From Micromonospora luteifusca (GTDB lineage: Bacteria > Actinomycetota > Actinomycetes > Mycobacteriales > Micromonosporaceae): 64,000 nucleotides of DNA. The position numbers and the translations under genes are program-made. The notes beneath the pieces are model-generated. The model had not been told where the DNA came from. It worked only from the letters and a program-made list of their open reading frames with translations, and did no database searches. The DNA lies in the NCBI RefSeq assembly GCF_016907275.1, contig NZ_JAFBBP010000001.1, positions 6,500,001 through 6,564,000 of the forward strand, in the 5' to 3' direction. Below, one piece after another: positions 18,666 to 27,617 of the stretch; position 1 is the first letter of the stretch; every line of letters begins with the position of its first letter.

Positions 18666-19865
18666 ATGGGATTCACCCCTCTCGCCGGTACCCGGGCGCC
18701 GGTCCGGGTCTGGACCGACCCGTACGCCATCGAGCCGCAGGCCGCCCGGCAGCTGCGCAACATCGGTGCGCTGCCCTGGGTGCAGGGCGTCGCCGTCATG
18801 CCCGACGTGCACTTCGGCAAGGGCGCCACGGTCGGTTCGGTAATCGCCATGCGGCAGGCCGTTTCGCCGGCCGCGGTCGGTGTCGACATCGGCTGCGGAA
18901 TGTCGGCGGTACGCACGTCGCTGACCGCCGCCGACCTGCCGGACGACCTGGCCCGGCTGCGCTCGGCGATCGAGTCCACCATCCCGGTCGGCTTCGCCCA
19001 GCGGCAGGACTCGGTCGACACGCGTCGGATCCGTGGCCTGGAGCAGGCCGGCTGGGACGACTTCTGGGGACGGTTCGCCGGTCTGGACCGGCGGGTGGCG
19101 CAGCTGGAGACGCGGGCGCGGCGGCAGCTCGGGACCCTCGGCGGGGGCAACCACTTCATCGAGGTCTGCCTGGAGCAGGGTGGCGCCGAATCGGGCCGGG
19201 TCTGGCTGATGCTGCACTCCGGGTCCCGCAACATCGGCAAGGAGTTGGCCGAGCGGCACATCGGCATAGCTCGGAAGCTGCCGCACAACACCGATCTGCC
19301 CGACCGGGATCTGGCGGTGTTCCTCACCGGCACGCCGGAGATGGACGCGTACCGGCGGGACCTCTGGTGGGCGCAGGAGTACGCGCGGCGCAACCGGGCC
19401 GTCATGCTGGCCCTGCTCTGCGGTGTGGTGCGCGAACACTTCCCGCAGGTCGGCTACGACGAGCCGATCTCCTGCCACCACAACTACGTCTCCGAGGAGA
19501 GCTACGACGGGGTGGACGTGCTGGTCACCCGCAAGGGCGCGATCCGGGCCGGCCGGGGCGACCTGGGCATCATTCCCGGGTCGATGGGCACCGGTTCGTA
19601 CATCGTGCGGGGTCGGGGTAATCCGGACGCCTACTGCTCGGCCTCGCACGGGGCCGGGCGGCGGATGTCGCGGGCACAGGCCAAGCGGACCTTCAGCACG
19701 GAGGACCTGGCCACGCAGACCGCCGGGGTGGAGTGCCGCAAGGACGCCGGGGTGGTCGACGAGATTCCCGGCGCGTACAAGGACATCACCGAGGTGATGG
19801 CCCAGCAGGAGGACCTGGTCGAGGTGGTGGCGCACCTCAAGCAGGTGGTCTGCGTGAAGGGCTGA
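18666..19865 (+). CDS. rtcB: RNA-splicing ligase RtcB
   Basis: A 399-residue RNA ligase that joins 2',3'-cyclic phosphate or 3'-phosphate RNA ends to 5'-OH ends using GTP and Mn2+. Visible family motifs are the manganese cysteine region GVDIGCGMSA, LGGGNHFIEV, LHSGSRNIG, HHNY and PGSMGTGSYIV, with the guanylylated histidine in ASHGAGRRMSR. The start is ATG 18666 after GAGGAG; the open frame upstream is non-homologous. In bacteria RtcB repairs RNA after stress cleavage, often next to archease or an RtcR regulator. Neither is present here. Confidence 0.95.
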   Translation: MGFTPLAGTRAPVRVWTDPYAIEPQAARQLRNIGALPWVQGVAVMPDVHFGKGATVGSVIAMRQAVSPAAVGVDIGCGMSAVRTSLTAADLPDDLARLRSAIESTIPVGFAQRQDSVDTRRIRGLEQAGWDDFWGRFAGLDRRVAQLETRARRQLGTLGGGNHFIEVCLEQGGAESGRVWLMLHSGSRNIGKELAERHIGIARKLPHNTDLPDRDLAVFLTGTPEMDAYRRDLWWAQEYARRNRAVMLALLCGVVREHFPQVGYDEPISCHHNYVSEESYDGVDVLVTRKGAIRAGRGDLGIIPGSMGTGSYIVRGRGNPDAYCSASHGAGRRMSRAQAKRTFSTEDLATQTAGVECRKDAGVVDEIPGAYKDITEVMAQQEDLVEVVAHLKQVVCVKG

Positions 19866-19869
19866 CGTG

Positions 19870-19900
19870 CCGCGCGGGCCGGGCTGACCGGCCCGCGCGG
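19870..19900. terminator. Bidirectional terminator between convergent genes
   Basis: Perfect 13-bp arms, 19870-19882 and 19888-19900, with a 5-nt loop. It lies 5 bp after rtcB and 6 bp after the end of the opposite gene. Confidence 0.8.
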
Positions 19901-19906
19901 TACGGC

Positions 19907-20698
19907 TCAGAAGCCGACGAAGACCCGGCGCAGGTCGTCCAGCGTCAGCGGGCCGGTCACGCGCACCCCGTCGGGGGTGTGCTGAGGGCCCAACCGTCCG
20001 GTGGCCAGCCGCAGCCACGCCTCGGCCGGAGCCACCAGCTCACCGTCGGCCTGCTCCGGCACGTCGACCAGCTCGACCTTCTCGCCCAGCCGCAGCCCGA
20101 ACGTCCGCTCGGGCGCGTGCAGCCGAACCAGCAGCGTGGCCTTCTGACCGGCCAGCTCCTGCGGCCGGCTGGTCCAGCCCAACATGCCGCCGACCTGGTC
20201 GAGCAGCAGCGACACCGCCCCCGGCGTCACCGCCGCGAACGGGTTGAACGCCACCTCGGCATCCCACTGGTGCAGGGCGAACTCGCTGAGCCGGAACCGG
20301 CCAGCGGTGGCCACGTCGACCGGTTCCGGCAGGAACCCGAGGTCGATCCGCAGCGAGGCTCGGGTCTCGGCGTCCAACGCCTCGTACGCCTCGACCAGCC
20401 GCTCGTTGGCGGCGAGGAACCCGGCGGCGTGCTCGGCCGGGGACATCGCGTCCCAACGCGCCCAGACGCCGCGGTTGAAGTCCCCGTCGGGGCCGGGCGC
20501 GCCGGTGCGGGCAGCGTCCAGCGACGCCAGGTTGATCTCGGCGCCGCTGCCCAGGTGGCTCAACACCTGGGACACCTGCCACTCGCTGGCTCCCGACGGC
20601 CGGAGCAGGTCGTCTTCCTTGAGGTCCCGGACGAGCGCGGCGAGCTCTTCGTGGCCCGCACGCAGAGCTGTGATGATCTGGTCAGCAGGGGTCGACAT
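19907..20698 (-). CDS. Maleylpyruvate isomerase family (mycothiol-dependent, DinB-fold) protein
   Basis: A 263-residue protein with the N-terminal DinB-like bundle (about 10-140: ASEWQVSQVLSHLGSG and LSEFALHQWD, histidines of the metal site) and the C-terminal MDMPI/SCP-like domain (about 160-255). The family includes mycothiol-dependent maleylpyruvate isomerase. Actinobacteria carry many copies whose substrates are unknown. ATG 20698 follows GAGGAG at 5-bp spacing and is the correct start. It appears monocistronic. Confidence 0.85.
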   Translation of the reverse strand: MSTPADQIITALRAGHEELAALVRDLKEDDLLRPSGASEWQVSQVLSHLGSGAEINLASLDAARTGAPGPDGDFNRGVWARWDAMSPAEHAAGFLAANERLVEAYEALDAETRASLRIDLGFLPEPVDVATAGRFRLSEFALHQWDAEVAFNPFAAVTPGAVSLLLDQVGGMLGWTSRPQELAGQKATLLVRLHAPERTFGLRLGEKVELVDVPEQADGELVAPAEAWLRLATGRLGPQHTPDGVRVTGPLTLDDLRRVFVGF

Positions 20699-20751
20699 GG
20701 ATCTCCTCAAACGGACTTTCGACGATGGTCGGGACGTTACCGGAAAGCGGC

Positions 20752-20794
20752 CGCCGGCCGGCCCACCCCAGGGTCGGGGCGGGGCCGGCCGGCG
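20752..20794 (-). terminator. Terminator of the TetR/MFS operon
   Basis: 13-bp arms CGCCGGCCGGCCC (20752-20764) and GGGCCGGCCGGCG (20782-20794) just beyond the MFS stop codon. Confidence 0.7.
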
Positions 20795-20809
20795 AACGCG
20801 TCAATCAGG

Positions 20810-22306
20810 TCAGCCCATGTGCACGGTGTTGCCGGTCGGGATGTCCTCCTTGCGCACCTTGACCAGGATCAGGGTGGCCAGTCCGGCGAGCACGATCAGT
20901 GCCGCGCCCCAGGCGAACGCCACGCGGTAGCCGTGCACCAGCGCCTCGACCTGGTTGACCGGGTTCGGCGCGCGGCCGACCAGGTACGCGGCGACCGCGC
21001 TGGTGTACAGGGTGTTCAACAGCGCCGTGCCCAGGGAGCCACCGATCTGCTGGGTGGCGTTGAGCGTGGCGCTGGCCGCGCCCGCGTCGTGCTCGGGCAC
21101 TCCCACCAGGGCGAGGCTGGACAGCGGCACGAAGGTGAAACCGAGACCCATACCGAGGATGACCTGGGCGGGCAGCAGGAGGGTCAGGAACGAGGTGTCC
21201 ACGTCGATCTGGGTCAGCACCAGCATGCCCACGGCGGCGAGGACGGCGCCGCCGACCATCAGCGGCTTGGCACCCACCCGTGGCATCAGCTGGCTGGCGC
21301 CACCGGCGGCGATCAGCACACCCGCGGTGACCGGCAGCGACGCGAGCCCGGCTTCGAGGGGCTTGTACTGCAACACCACCTGGAAGTAGAAGGTCAGGAA
21401 GAGGAACGCGCCGAAGAGGCCGGCACCGATCAACGTCGACGTGAGGTACGCCCCACCCCGGTTGCGGTCCAGGATGATCCGCAGCGGGAGCAGCGGGTGG
21501 TTGGAGCGCAGCTCGATCACCACGAAGGCGGCGAGCAGAATCACGCCCGCGGCGATGAAACCGAGCGTCGCGGTGGCGTCCCAGCCGTCCTCGGCGGCCT
21601 TGGTGAAGCCGTACACCAGGGAGACCAGGCCGGCGGTCACCACGATCGCGCCGGGCACGTCGTAGCGGGTGTTGCCGTGTGCCCGGCTCTCGGGCACCAG
21701 CGGGAGCGCGAACGCGATGGCGATGGCGGCGACCGGGATGTTGACCAGCAGGCACCAGCGCCAGTCGGCGTACTCGGTGAGCACACCGCCGAGCAGCAGA
21801 CCGACCGCCGACCCACCGCCGGCGATCGCGCCGTACACCGCGAAGGCCTTGGCCCGCTCGGTGGCCTCGGTGAACAGGACGGTGAGCAGCGCCAGCGCGG
21901 CCGGGGCGAGCAGCGCGCCGAAGGCACCCTGCAGTGCGCGGGCGGCGAAGAGCATCTCACCGGTGGTGGCGAGGCCACCCAGCGCGGAGGCGAGCGCGAA
22001 ACCGGTCATGCCGACCAGGAAGGTGCGCTTGCGCCCCCAGTAGTCGGCGATGCGGCCGCCGAGCAGCAGCAACCCGCCGAACGCCAGCGTGTAGGCGGTG
22101 ATGACCCACTGCCGGTTCGCGTCGGTGATGCCCAGGTCGACCTGGGCCTGCGGCAGCGCGATGTTCACGATGGTGGCGTCCAGGACGACCATCAGCTGCG
22201 AGACCGCGATGACCGCCAGCGCGATCCAACGCCGCGGGTGCGGCGCGCGTGTCGTCGACGTCCCGGCGCCGGGTGCGCCGGGTGCGGTCGAGGTGGTTCC
22301 GGGCAT
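20810..22306 (-). CDS. DHA2-family (EmrB/QacA-like) MFS drug efflux transporter
   Basis: A 498-residue protein with 14 predicted membrane helices. The first helix contains LDATIVNIALP, the D1 motif of the 14-TM DHA2 family; motif A is GGRIADYWGRKR and motif C is AVGLLLGGVL. It should export cationic or amphipathic drugs with proton exchange. It is cotranscribed behind a TetR regulator 33 bp upstream, the standard arrangement for a drug-inducible pump. Substrate unknown. Confidence 0.93.
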   Translation of the reverse strand: MPGTTSTAPGAPGAGTSTTRAPHPRRWIALAVIAVSQLMVVLDATIVNIALPQAQVDLGITDANRQWVITAYTLAFGGLLLLGGRIADYWGRKRTFLVGMTGFALASALGGLATTGEMLFAARALQGAFGALLAPAALALLTVLFTEATERAKAFAVYGAIAGGGSAVGLLLGGVLTEYADWRWCLLVNIPVAAIAIAFALPLVPESRAHGNTRYDVPGAIVVTAGLVSLVYGFTKAAEDGWDATATLGFIAAGVILLAAFVVIELRSNHPLLPLRIILDRNRGGAYLTSTLIGAGLFGAFLFLTFYFQVVLQYKPLEAGLASLPVTAGVLIAAGGASQLMPRVGAKPLMVGGAVLAAVGMLVLTQIDVDTSFLTLLLPAQVILGMGLGFTFVPLSSLALVGVPEHDAGAASATLNATQQIGGSLGTALLNTLYTSAVAAYLVGRAPNPVNQVEALVHGYRVAFAWGAALIVLAGLATLILVKVRKEDIPTGNTVHMG

Positions 22307-22339
22307 GGTGAAGCCTTCCGTGTTGCGAATGTCGGTGAA

Positions 22340-22969
22340 TCAGGCCTGAGACGGGCGGTCGGGCTGGTAGCGGAGCACCGGGATCAGCACCTGGTCGACG
22401 ACCTGGGTGAGGAACGCGTCGTCGGCGGGTAGGCCGTGCGCGACGATGCGGGACATGGTGAGCGCGGGCGCCAGATCGTGGAACAGCTCCCGTTCACCTG
22501 CCTCCGGCGGGATCTCCCCGCGGGCGGCGGCACGGACCAGGATGGCGGTGCTGGCCACCCGTCCGGCCGGCAGCACCTGGTGGCGCACCAGGCGTTCCAG
22601 CTCGGGGTTGGTCCGCATGGCGAAGGTCAGCGCTTGCATCAGGTCGCAGTCGGCCACACAGATCGCGACCGTGGCGCGCAGCAACTCGATCAGGTCGCCG
22701 CGCAGGGAGCCGGTGTCGGGCGGGTTGTGCACGCCCACGTGCCGGTCACGCAGGGCGGCGACGACCAGCTCGGCCTTGCCGTCCCAGCGCCGGTAGATGG
22801 TGGCCTTGCTGACGTGGGCGCGGGCGGCGACGGCGTCGATGGTCATCCGGTCGAAGCCGACCTCGCGCAGCAGGTCGATTACCACTGCGAACAGGTCGCT
22901 GTCGGTGCACCGTGGCACCCGGGCTGCCGGAACCCCGGCACCCGCGCCCACCTGCTGACCACCCAGCAT
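22340..22969 (-). CDS. TetR family transcriptional repressor
   Basis: A 209-residue regulator. The helix-turn-helix at about 38-65 reads MTIDAVAARAHVSKATIYRRW; a TetR_C-type ligand domain follows. It is the first gene of a two-gene operon with the DHA2 pump and presumably represses both. Palindromes at 23064-23079 and (half-site) 22986-23001 upstream are candidate operators. ATG 22969 is taken as start; a start nearer the helix-turn-helix is possible because the first 18 residues look unconserved. Confidence 0.9.
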   Translation of the reverse strand: MLGGQQVGAGAGVPAARVPRCTDSDLFAVVIDLLREVGFDRMTIDAVAARAHVSKATIYRRWDGKAELVVAALRDRHVGVHNPPDTGSLRGDLIELLRATVAICVADCDLMQALTFAMRTNPELERLVRHQVLPAGRVASTAILVRAAARGEIPPEAGERELFHDLAPALTMSRIVAHGLPADDAFLTQVVDQVLIPVLRYQPDRPSQA

Positions 22970-23063
22970 TTCCGAACCCCCCCGCGAAACGATGTCGTAC
23001 TGACACTAGTTCGCGGCCGCCCGAACGTGCAGGTTTTCGTGAGTTGCGTCGCACTGAGTTAAC

Positions 23064-23079
23064 GAAACGATTGCGTTTC
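23064..23079. promoter_or_regulatory. Probable TetR operator GAAACG-ATTG-CGTTTC
   Basis: Perfect 16-bp palindrome 95 bp upstream of the TetR gene. The left half recurs at 22986-22991 (GAAACGATGTCGTA), giving a possible second site closer to the start codon. The sequence is AT-rich against the local background. Confidence 0.55.
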
Positions 23080-23109
23080 CATCGGGGGTCCGGCAGGTAA
23101 ACCTGGTGG

Positions 23110-24024
23110 TCAACCACCGGGCGCGAGGAGCACCGGCACCGCCATCGTGTTGATCCGCGTGCCGTCGCGGGCGGACACCTCGTACACCTCGACCGTGCCC
23201 TTCTGCTCCCGGACGGTGCGCCAGCCGACCGCCACCCGGTAGCCGCCCCGGCAGCCGCTGCCGCAACTGGCGGTGCCGAAACCGGTGGCCACCTCCCGGC
23301 CGGCGGCGTCCAACACCCGGACGCTCACCGTGGCCTCGAACACGTCGGCGGTGCCGGTGACGACGAGAGGGGTGGACACCCGCTCACCGGGAATCGGGCC
23401 GGTGACCACGATCGGCGGCAGCAGGTCCGCGTAGTCCGTCCGGTCGACCGGGGCGGCTCCGTCGACCCGGACCTGACGCACGGTGGGGAACTGGGTGAGC
23501 GTCCACACCACCTGCGCCTCGCGCAGCCGCCGCTGCGCCGGGTCGTCGGCGGACGGGACCCGCAGCGTCGCCAGGCCGTCGGTGATCCGGGTGACCTCGA
23601 CGCCGGCCGGGACGAGGGTGGTCAGCCCGGTGGCGGCCTCCGCCGCTGTTGGCCCGGCGGCCAGCTCGGTCAGCGCCAGCCGGGACGTCGCCACGGTCGC
23701 CGGCCGCGCCCGCCTGGTCGGTACGAGCTGCCCGGCACGCACGAACCACAGCTCGACGGTGACCGTCTCAGGGGTGGTGGTGCCGGCCGGTGCCGGCGGG
23801 GTTGTCGTGGGTGCCCGGGGTAGGTCCGATGGTGGTGTGGAAGTCGGATCCGGACGTCCGGACGGCGGGGCGCTCGACGGTGTGGCGTTCGACGGTGCGA
23901 CGCTCGGCGGCGCGGCGGTGGGTGCGGGGCCGAGCGCACCGGAGCGAGGGCCGCCACACGCGGTGCCGAGCAGCGCGGCGACGAGCACCGGCGCGATCGC
24001 ACTGGCAACACCTCGCCGGCTCAC
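23110..24024 (-). CDS. GerMN/Gmad2-domain lipoprotein
   Basis: A 304-residue exported lipoprotein. The signal ends with lipobox LLGTAC (near residue 20). A Pro/Ser/Thr linker to about 85 is followed by a GerMN domain (about 90-200) and a C-terminal Gmad2 Ig-like domain (about 205-300: PPIVVTGPIPGERVSTPLVVTGTADVFEATV). GerMN occurs in spore germination proteins and in LpqB, the lipoprotein partner of the MtrAB two-component system. Its GTG overlaps the kinase stop as GTGA, so the two are translationally coupled. It may modulate the kinase from outside the membrane. Confidence 0.85.
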   Translation of the reverse strand: MSRRGVASAIAPVLVAALLGTACGGPRSGALGPAPTAAPPSVAPSNATPSSAPPSGRPDPTSTPPSDLPRAPTTTPPAPAGTTTPETVTVELWFVRAGQLVPTRRARPATVATSRLALTELAAGPTAAEAATGLTTLVPAGVEVTRITDGLATLRVPSADDPAQRRLREAQVVWTLTQFPTVRQVRVDGAAPVDRTDYADLLPPIVVTGPIPGERVSTPLVVTGTADVFEATVSVRVLDAAGREVATGFGTASCGSGCRGGYRVAVGWRTVREQKGTVEVYEVSARDGTRINTMAVPVLLAPGG

Positions 24025-25469
24025 CGCACACCGCCCGCCGCCGGGCCGACGCTGGTGTCCCGTTGCTCGCCGTCGTCGCTCGGTGGTTCGGCGGGACCAC
24101 GGGCCGGCAGCTCCAGGCGGAAACGGGTGCCGGTGCCGGGCCCGCTGCGTACGCTCAGCGCCCCGCCCAGCAGGGCGGTGTGTTCCCACGCGATGGCCAA
24201 CCCGAGGCCACTGCCCGGTGCGGAGCGCGACGGGTCGACCTTGTGGAACCGGTCGAACACGCGGGGCAGGTGCTCGGCTGGGATGCCCGGCCCCTGGTCG
24301 CTGACCTCGAAGACGACCAGCGGGTCCGCATCGGTCACGGTGGCCCGGATCTCCCCGCCGCCATGCTCGATCGCGTTGGTGACCAGGTTCGCCAGCACCC
24401 GCTCCAGGCGACGCGGGTCGGTGCGGAGCGTGACCTGATCTCCGCCGACCCGCACCCGCTGCGACCAGCCCCGCGTGCTGACGATCCCGTGCAGCAGCGC
24501 CGCCGCGTCGACGGGCCCGACGGCCGGCTGCTCGCGCCCGGCGTCCAGCCGGGAGATCTCCATCAGGTCCTCGACCAGCCGGCGCAGCCGGACCACGTCG
24601 CCGACCAACAGTTGGGCGGCCGGTCGGGCGTCGTCGGGCAACTGGTCGAGGTGCTCGCGCAGCAGCGACGCCGCGGCCACCAGCGCGGTCACCGGGGTAC
24701 GCAGCTCGTGCGCGACGTCGGCGGTGAACCGCCGCTCGCGGGCCTGCGCGGCCGACAGTGCGGCAATCTTCGACTCCAGTGCCTCGGCCATCTCGTTGAA
24801 CGACGCCGCCCAGACGCTGAACTCGTCGTGCCCGCGTACCGGCAGGCGGGTGGCGAGCAGGCCCTCGGTTAGTGCGCGGGCCGCCCGGCTGGCTCGACCC
24901 ACCGGCTCCAACGTGCGGCGGGCCAGCGCATGACCCACTCCGGCGGCGAGCAGCACCACGAGCACCCAGCCGGCCACCAGCGCGGTGCGCAGCTGGCCCA
25001 GGTCGGTGGCGACGTCGTCCTCCACGGTGAGCACGTACAGCTCGGCCGTCGAACCGGGAATGCGCCCACCGACGACCAGCAGCCGAGGACGTTGCGCCGG
25101 CGCGGAGCGCTGGAAGCCGAGTTGCCCGTCCGCGACCGTGGCCCGCAACCGGGTGCCCAGCACCGGGGCGTACGCAGGGTGCGAGGGACGGCTCGGGCCG
25201 TCGACGAGCACCACGTGCCGGCCGCTGGCCTCGAAGCTGCTGAGCAGTTCCGTGCTGCGTTTCTCGGTCAGCGGCAGGAACTGCCCGGCGAGGACGAGTT
25301 GGTAGCGGGCGTCGGCGGCGGCCTCGTGCAGCGACGCGTCCCACCAGGACTGTCGCAACAGCAGCCCGGTCCCGCCGGCGAGCAGCCCGGCCGAGACCCC
25401 GGCGACCAGAACGAACGCGATCGTCAGCCGGCGCCGCAGACGGCCCGGGGTCACCGCGCGTCCGGCCAT
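24021..25469 (-). CDS. Membrane sensor histidine kinase
   Basis: A 482-residue kinase. Membrane helices lie at about 14-36 and 163-184, with an extracytoplasmic sensor domain between them. A HAMP domain spans 185-235. HisKA carries the phospho-accepting H254 in DVAHELRTP. The HATPase has N-box NLVTNAIEHGG, G1 DQGPGIP and G2 GSGLGLAI. It overlaps the lipoprotein gene by 4 bp and lies 14 bp after the response regulator, forming one operon. The layout regulator-kinase-GerMN lipoprotein parallels mtrA-mtrB-lpqB, suggesting an envelope or cell-cycle signal; the signal itself is unknown. Confidence 0.92.
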   Translation of the reverse strand: MAGRAVTPGRLRRRLTIAFVLVAGVSAGLLAGGTGLLLRQSWWDASLHEAAADARYQLVLAGQFLPLTEKRSTELLSSFEASGRHVVLVDGPSRPSHPAYAPVLGTRLRATVADGQLGFQRSAPAQRPRLLVVGGRIPGSTAELYVLTVEDDVATDLGQLRTALVAGWVLVVLLAAGVGHALARRTLEPVGRASRAARALTEGLLATRLPVRGHDEFSVWAASFNEMAEALESKIAALSAAQARERRFTADVAHELRTPVTALVAAASLLREHLDQLPDDARPAAQLLVGDVVRLRRLVEDLMEISRLDAGREQPAVGPVDAAALLHGIVSTRGWSQRVRVGGDQVTLRTDPRRLERVLANLVTNAIEHGGGEIRATVTDADPLVVFEVSDQGPGIPAEHLPRVFDRFHKVDPSRSAPGSGLGLAIAWEHTALLGGALSVRSGPGTGTRFRLELPARGPAEPPSDDGEQRDTSVGPAAGGVR

Positions 25470-25483
25470 CGCCGACCCTCCCG

Positions 25484-26164
25484 TCAGCCCGTGGACAACT
25501 TGTAGCCGGCGCCGCGCACCGTATGGATCAGCCGTGGCCGCGCCGGGTCGTCCTCGATCTTGGCGCGCAGCCGCTGCACCGCCACGTCGACCAGTCGGGA
25601 GTCGCCGAGGAAGCTGTGGTTCCAGACCAGGTCCAGTAGCAGCTCCCGGGTGAAGACCTGGCCGGGTCGGCGGGCCAGTTCCAGTAACAGGCGGAACTCG
25701 GTGGAGGTCAGTGCCACCTCCCGGCCGTGCCGGTGGACCACGAAGCTGCCCGGGTCGATCGTCAGGCTGCCGACCTCGATGATCGTCGACGCGACCGGCG
25801 CGTTCACCCTGCGCAGAACCGAGCGGACCCGGGCCACCAACTCCGGCAGGTCGAAGGGCTTACGCAGGTAGTCGTCCGCGCCGCACTCCAGCCCCACCAC
25901 CACGTCGATCGTGTCGGTGCGCGCGGTCAGCATCAGGATCGGCACCTGGCTGGTGCGCCGGATCTCCCGGCAGACCTCCAGGCCGTCCAGACCGGGCAGC
26001 ATGACGTCGAGGACGATCAGATCGACCGGGTGGGATCTCCATGCCGCGAGGGCCTGCCGCCCGTCGGCGGCGGTGTCGACCCGGAAGCCGGCGCGGCGCA
26101 GACCGAGGGCGGTGACCTCCCGGATGGAGGTGTCGTCCTCGACCACCAGCACACGGCCCTCCAT
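25484..26164 (-). CDS. OmpR/PhoB-type response regulator
   Basis: A 226-residue regulator with an N-terminal receiver (acidic pair near 10-11, phospho-acceptor D53 in LIVLDVMLPG, K102 in YLRKPF) and a C-terminal winged helix (about 130-225, ending LIHTVRGAGYKL). It is first in the three-gene operon with its kinase and the GerMN lipoprotein. On the coding strand TACCCT lies just before the start, so the mRNA is probably leaderless, beginning at ATG 26164 or the GTG three bases earlier. Confidence 0.93.
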   Translation of the reverse strand: MEGRVLVVEDDTSIREVTALGLRRAGFRVDTAADGRQALAAWRSHPVDLIVLDVMLPGLDGLEVCREIRRTSQVPILMLTARTDTIDVVVGLECGADDYLRKPFDLPELVARVRSVLRRVNAPVASTIIEVGSLTIDPGSFVVHRHGREVALTSTEFRLLLELARRPGQVFTRELLLDLVWNHSFLGDSRLVDVAVQRLRAKIEDDPARPRLIHTVRGAGYKLSTG

Positions 26165-26363
26165 CACCCGAGGGTAGACCCGTCGCCACGCTGCGCAGTC
26201 CTGGCGAAACGGTCGGTGTCGACGGCCCGGCCGGCCCCTCTGCCGGGCACCGTCCACCCGGTACCGACGAGTGAGCTTCGGCAACCCTGAAGGCGAAAAC
26301 CAGCGACGGCGGAACTAACCTCACTCGGTCCGCACCAGCTCAGTTCACACGAGAGGGCCCGAC

Positions 26364-26738
26364 GTGCAACGTCATGGCTGCGTGATCCGACTCCGCCCGG
26401 AACAGCGGGAAACCTACCTGCGGTTACACGCCGCCGTCTGGCCGAGCGTCGAGCAGACGCTACGCGAGGCGAACTTCCGCAACTACACCATCTTTCTGCA
26501 CGGCGACCTGCTCTTCGGCTACTACGAGTACGTGGGCGACGACTACGACGCCGACCTGCGGTTCATCGCCGCGGACCCGCAGACGCAGGAGTGGTGGAAG
26601 CTGACCGACCCGTGCCAGGAGTCGATCGCCGAGCCCGGATCGGGGGACTGGTGGGCCCCGATGCGGGAGATCTGGCACCTGACCGACGAGACGGTCGCAG
26701 AGGCACCTGACCAGGCCCGACAGGCCGCCAACAGCTGA
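26364..26738 (+). CDS. rhaM: L-rhamnose mutarotase
   Basis: A 124-residue protein of the RhaM/YiiL family, which interconverts the alpha and beta anomers of L-rhamnose. Typical stretches are CVIRLRPEQRETYLRLHAAVWP (the histidine and tyrosine are active-site residues), NFRNYTIFL, LFGYYEY and WWKLTDPCQ. The GTG start is preceded by GAGAGGG. No rhamnose kinase, isomerase or transporter gene is adjacent, so it may serve a pathway encoded elsewhere. A hairpin follows at 26748. Confidence 0.9.
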   Translation: MQRHGCVIRLRPEQRETYLRLHAAVWPSVEQTLREANFRNYTIFLHGDLLFGYYEYVGDDYDADLRFIAADPQTQEWWKLTDPCQESIAEPGSGDWWAPMREIWHLTDETVAEAPDQARQAANS

Positions 26739-26747
26739 GGCTCGCCC

Positions 26748-26773
26748 GGCCGGACGGCAGTCACCGTCCGGCC
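26748..26773. terminator. Terminator between rhaM and the convergent secreted-protein gene
   Basis: 10-bp arms GGCCGGACGG / CCGTCCGGCC with a 6-nt loop, 9 bp after the rhaM stop. Confidence 0.75.
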
Positions 26774-26803
26774 AGGCCCGCCCGGGACGTGGCATCGCTG
26801 TCG

Positions 26804-27373
26804 TCACTCCTGCCACTGGTGGGCGACGTCGAGCACGATCCGACTGTGTGTCCCGGGTCCGGCGAGCACGAAGGTGCGGAACGGCAACCGCGCACGTACG
26901 CCGACCGCGAAGGTGCTGTAGCCCTCGAAGCTGCCGCCGAAGACGACGTCGCGCAGCGTCGGATAGCGCAGCAGGTTCGCGACGTGCGCACCGACCGCGT
27001 ACGGCACGGTGCCCTGGTGGGCGTCGTCGTACGCGGGGGCCCGCAGGGAGACCCGCAGCAGCGCGCCCCCGGCGGTGTACGGCGACAGCGCCAGTCCTTC
27101 GCCCTCGGTCCAGGTCTCGCCGTAGGCGACCGCGTAACCGTCGACCGGGCCGGCGAACTCGAACACCACCCGGTCGTAGCAGTCGTGCCGACCGGTCCGC
27201 ACGTCGATCAGCGGGGCGCTGCTCAGCGCACCGGCCGACTTCTCCGCGCTGCCCCAGGTGATCCCGCAGTAGGCCGACCCGGTCGTGGTGCCCGCGGCGC
27301 TGCTGCTGCCCGCGCCGGCGATCAGCCCGGCGAGTACGACCGCCAACGCTGTCAGTGCGCTCCTGATCCTCAT
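26804..27373 (-). CDS. Secreted AMIN-like domain protein
   Basis: A 189-residue exported protein. The signal peptide ends at about residue 27 (SSAAG). The mature part fits the AMIN-like group of actinobacterial secreted proteins, with CGITWGS near its start, then RTGRHDCYDRVVFEFAG and a final SRIVLDVAHQW strand. AMIN-type domains bind peptidoglycan or other wall polymers, but no function is known for this group. ATG 27373 is preceded by GGAGG. It is a single gene. Confidence 0.75.
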   Translation of the reverse strand: MRIRSALTALAVVLAGLIAGAGSSSAAGTTTGSAYCGITWGSAEKSAGALSSAPLIDVRTGRHDCYDRVVFEFAGPVDGYAVAYGETWTEGEGLALSPYTAGGALLRVSLRAPAYDDAHQGTVPYAVGAHVANLLRYPTLRDVVFGGSFEGYSTFAVGVRARLPFRTFVLAGPGTHSRIVLDVAHQWQE

Positions 27374-27617
27374 CGTGGTTCCTCCGTTGCGTCTCGGGGC
27401 CACGTCACGGCAGCGCTGCCGGTGACCCTCTGCTGTCACCGTGGTCCTGCGTCGGCACGGGCACTTCGCTGCGGTGTAACCGCTGGGTAACAGCCGTCGA
27501 CCTCGCCGGTATGACGCTTCCGCTATGCCGAACATCGATCGCCGTCACATTAGCATTCACGTACATCGATGACCGGTGGCCGCCACTGGCCGCCGGACGA
27601 CCTCAGGGGAGTGCGTG

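Noticed and set aside
19733..22432. A 899-codon plus-strand frame over the MFS and isomerase-type genes
   Set aside because: Low-complexity Gln/Gly/Arg-rich translation is typical of an antisense shadow in high-GC DNA.
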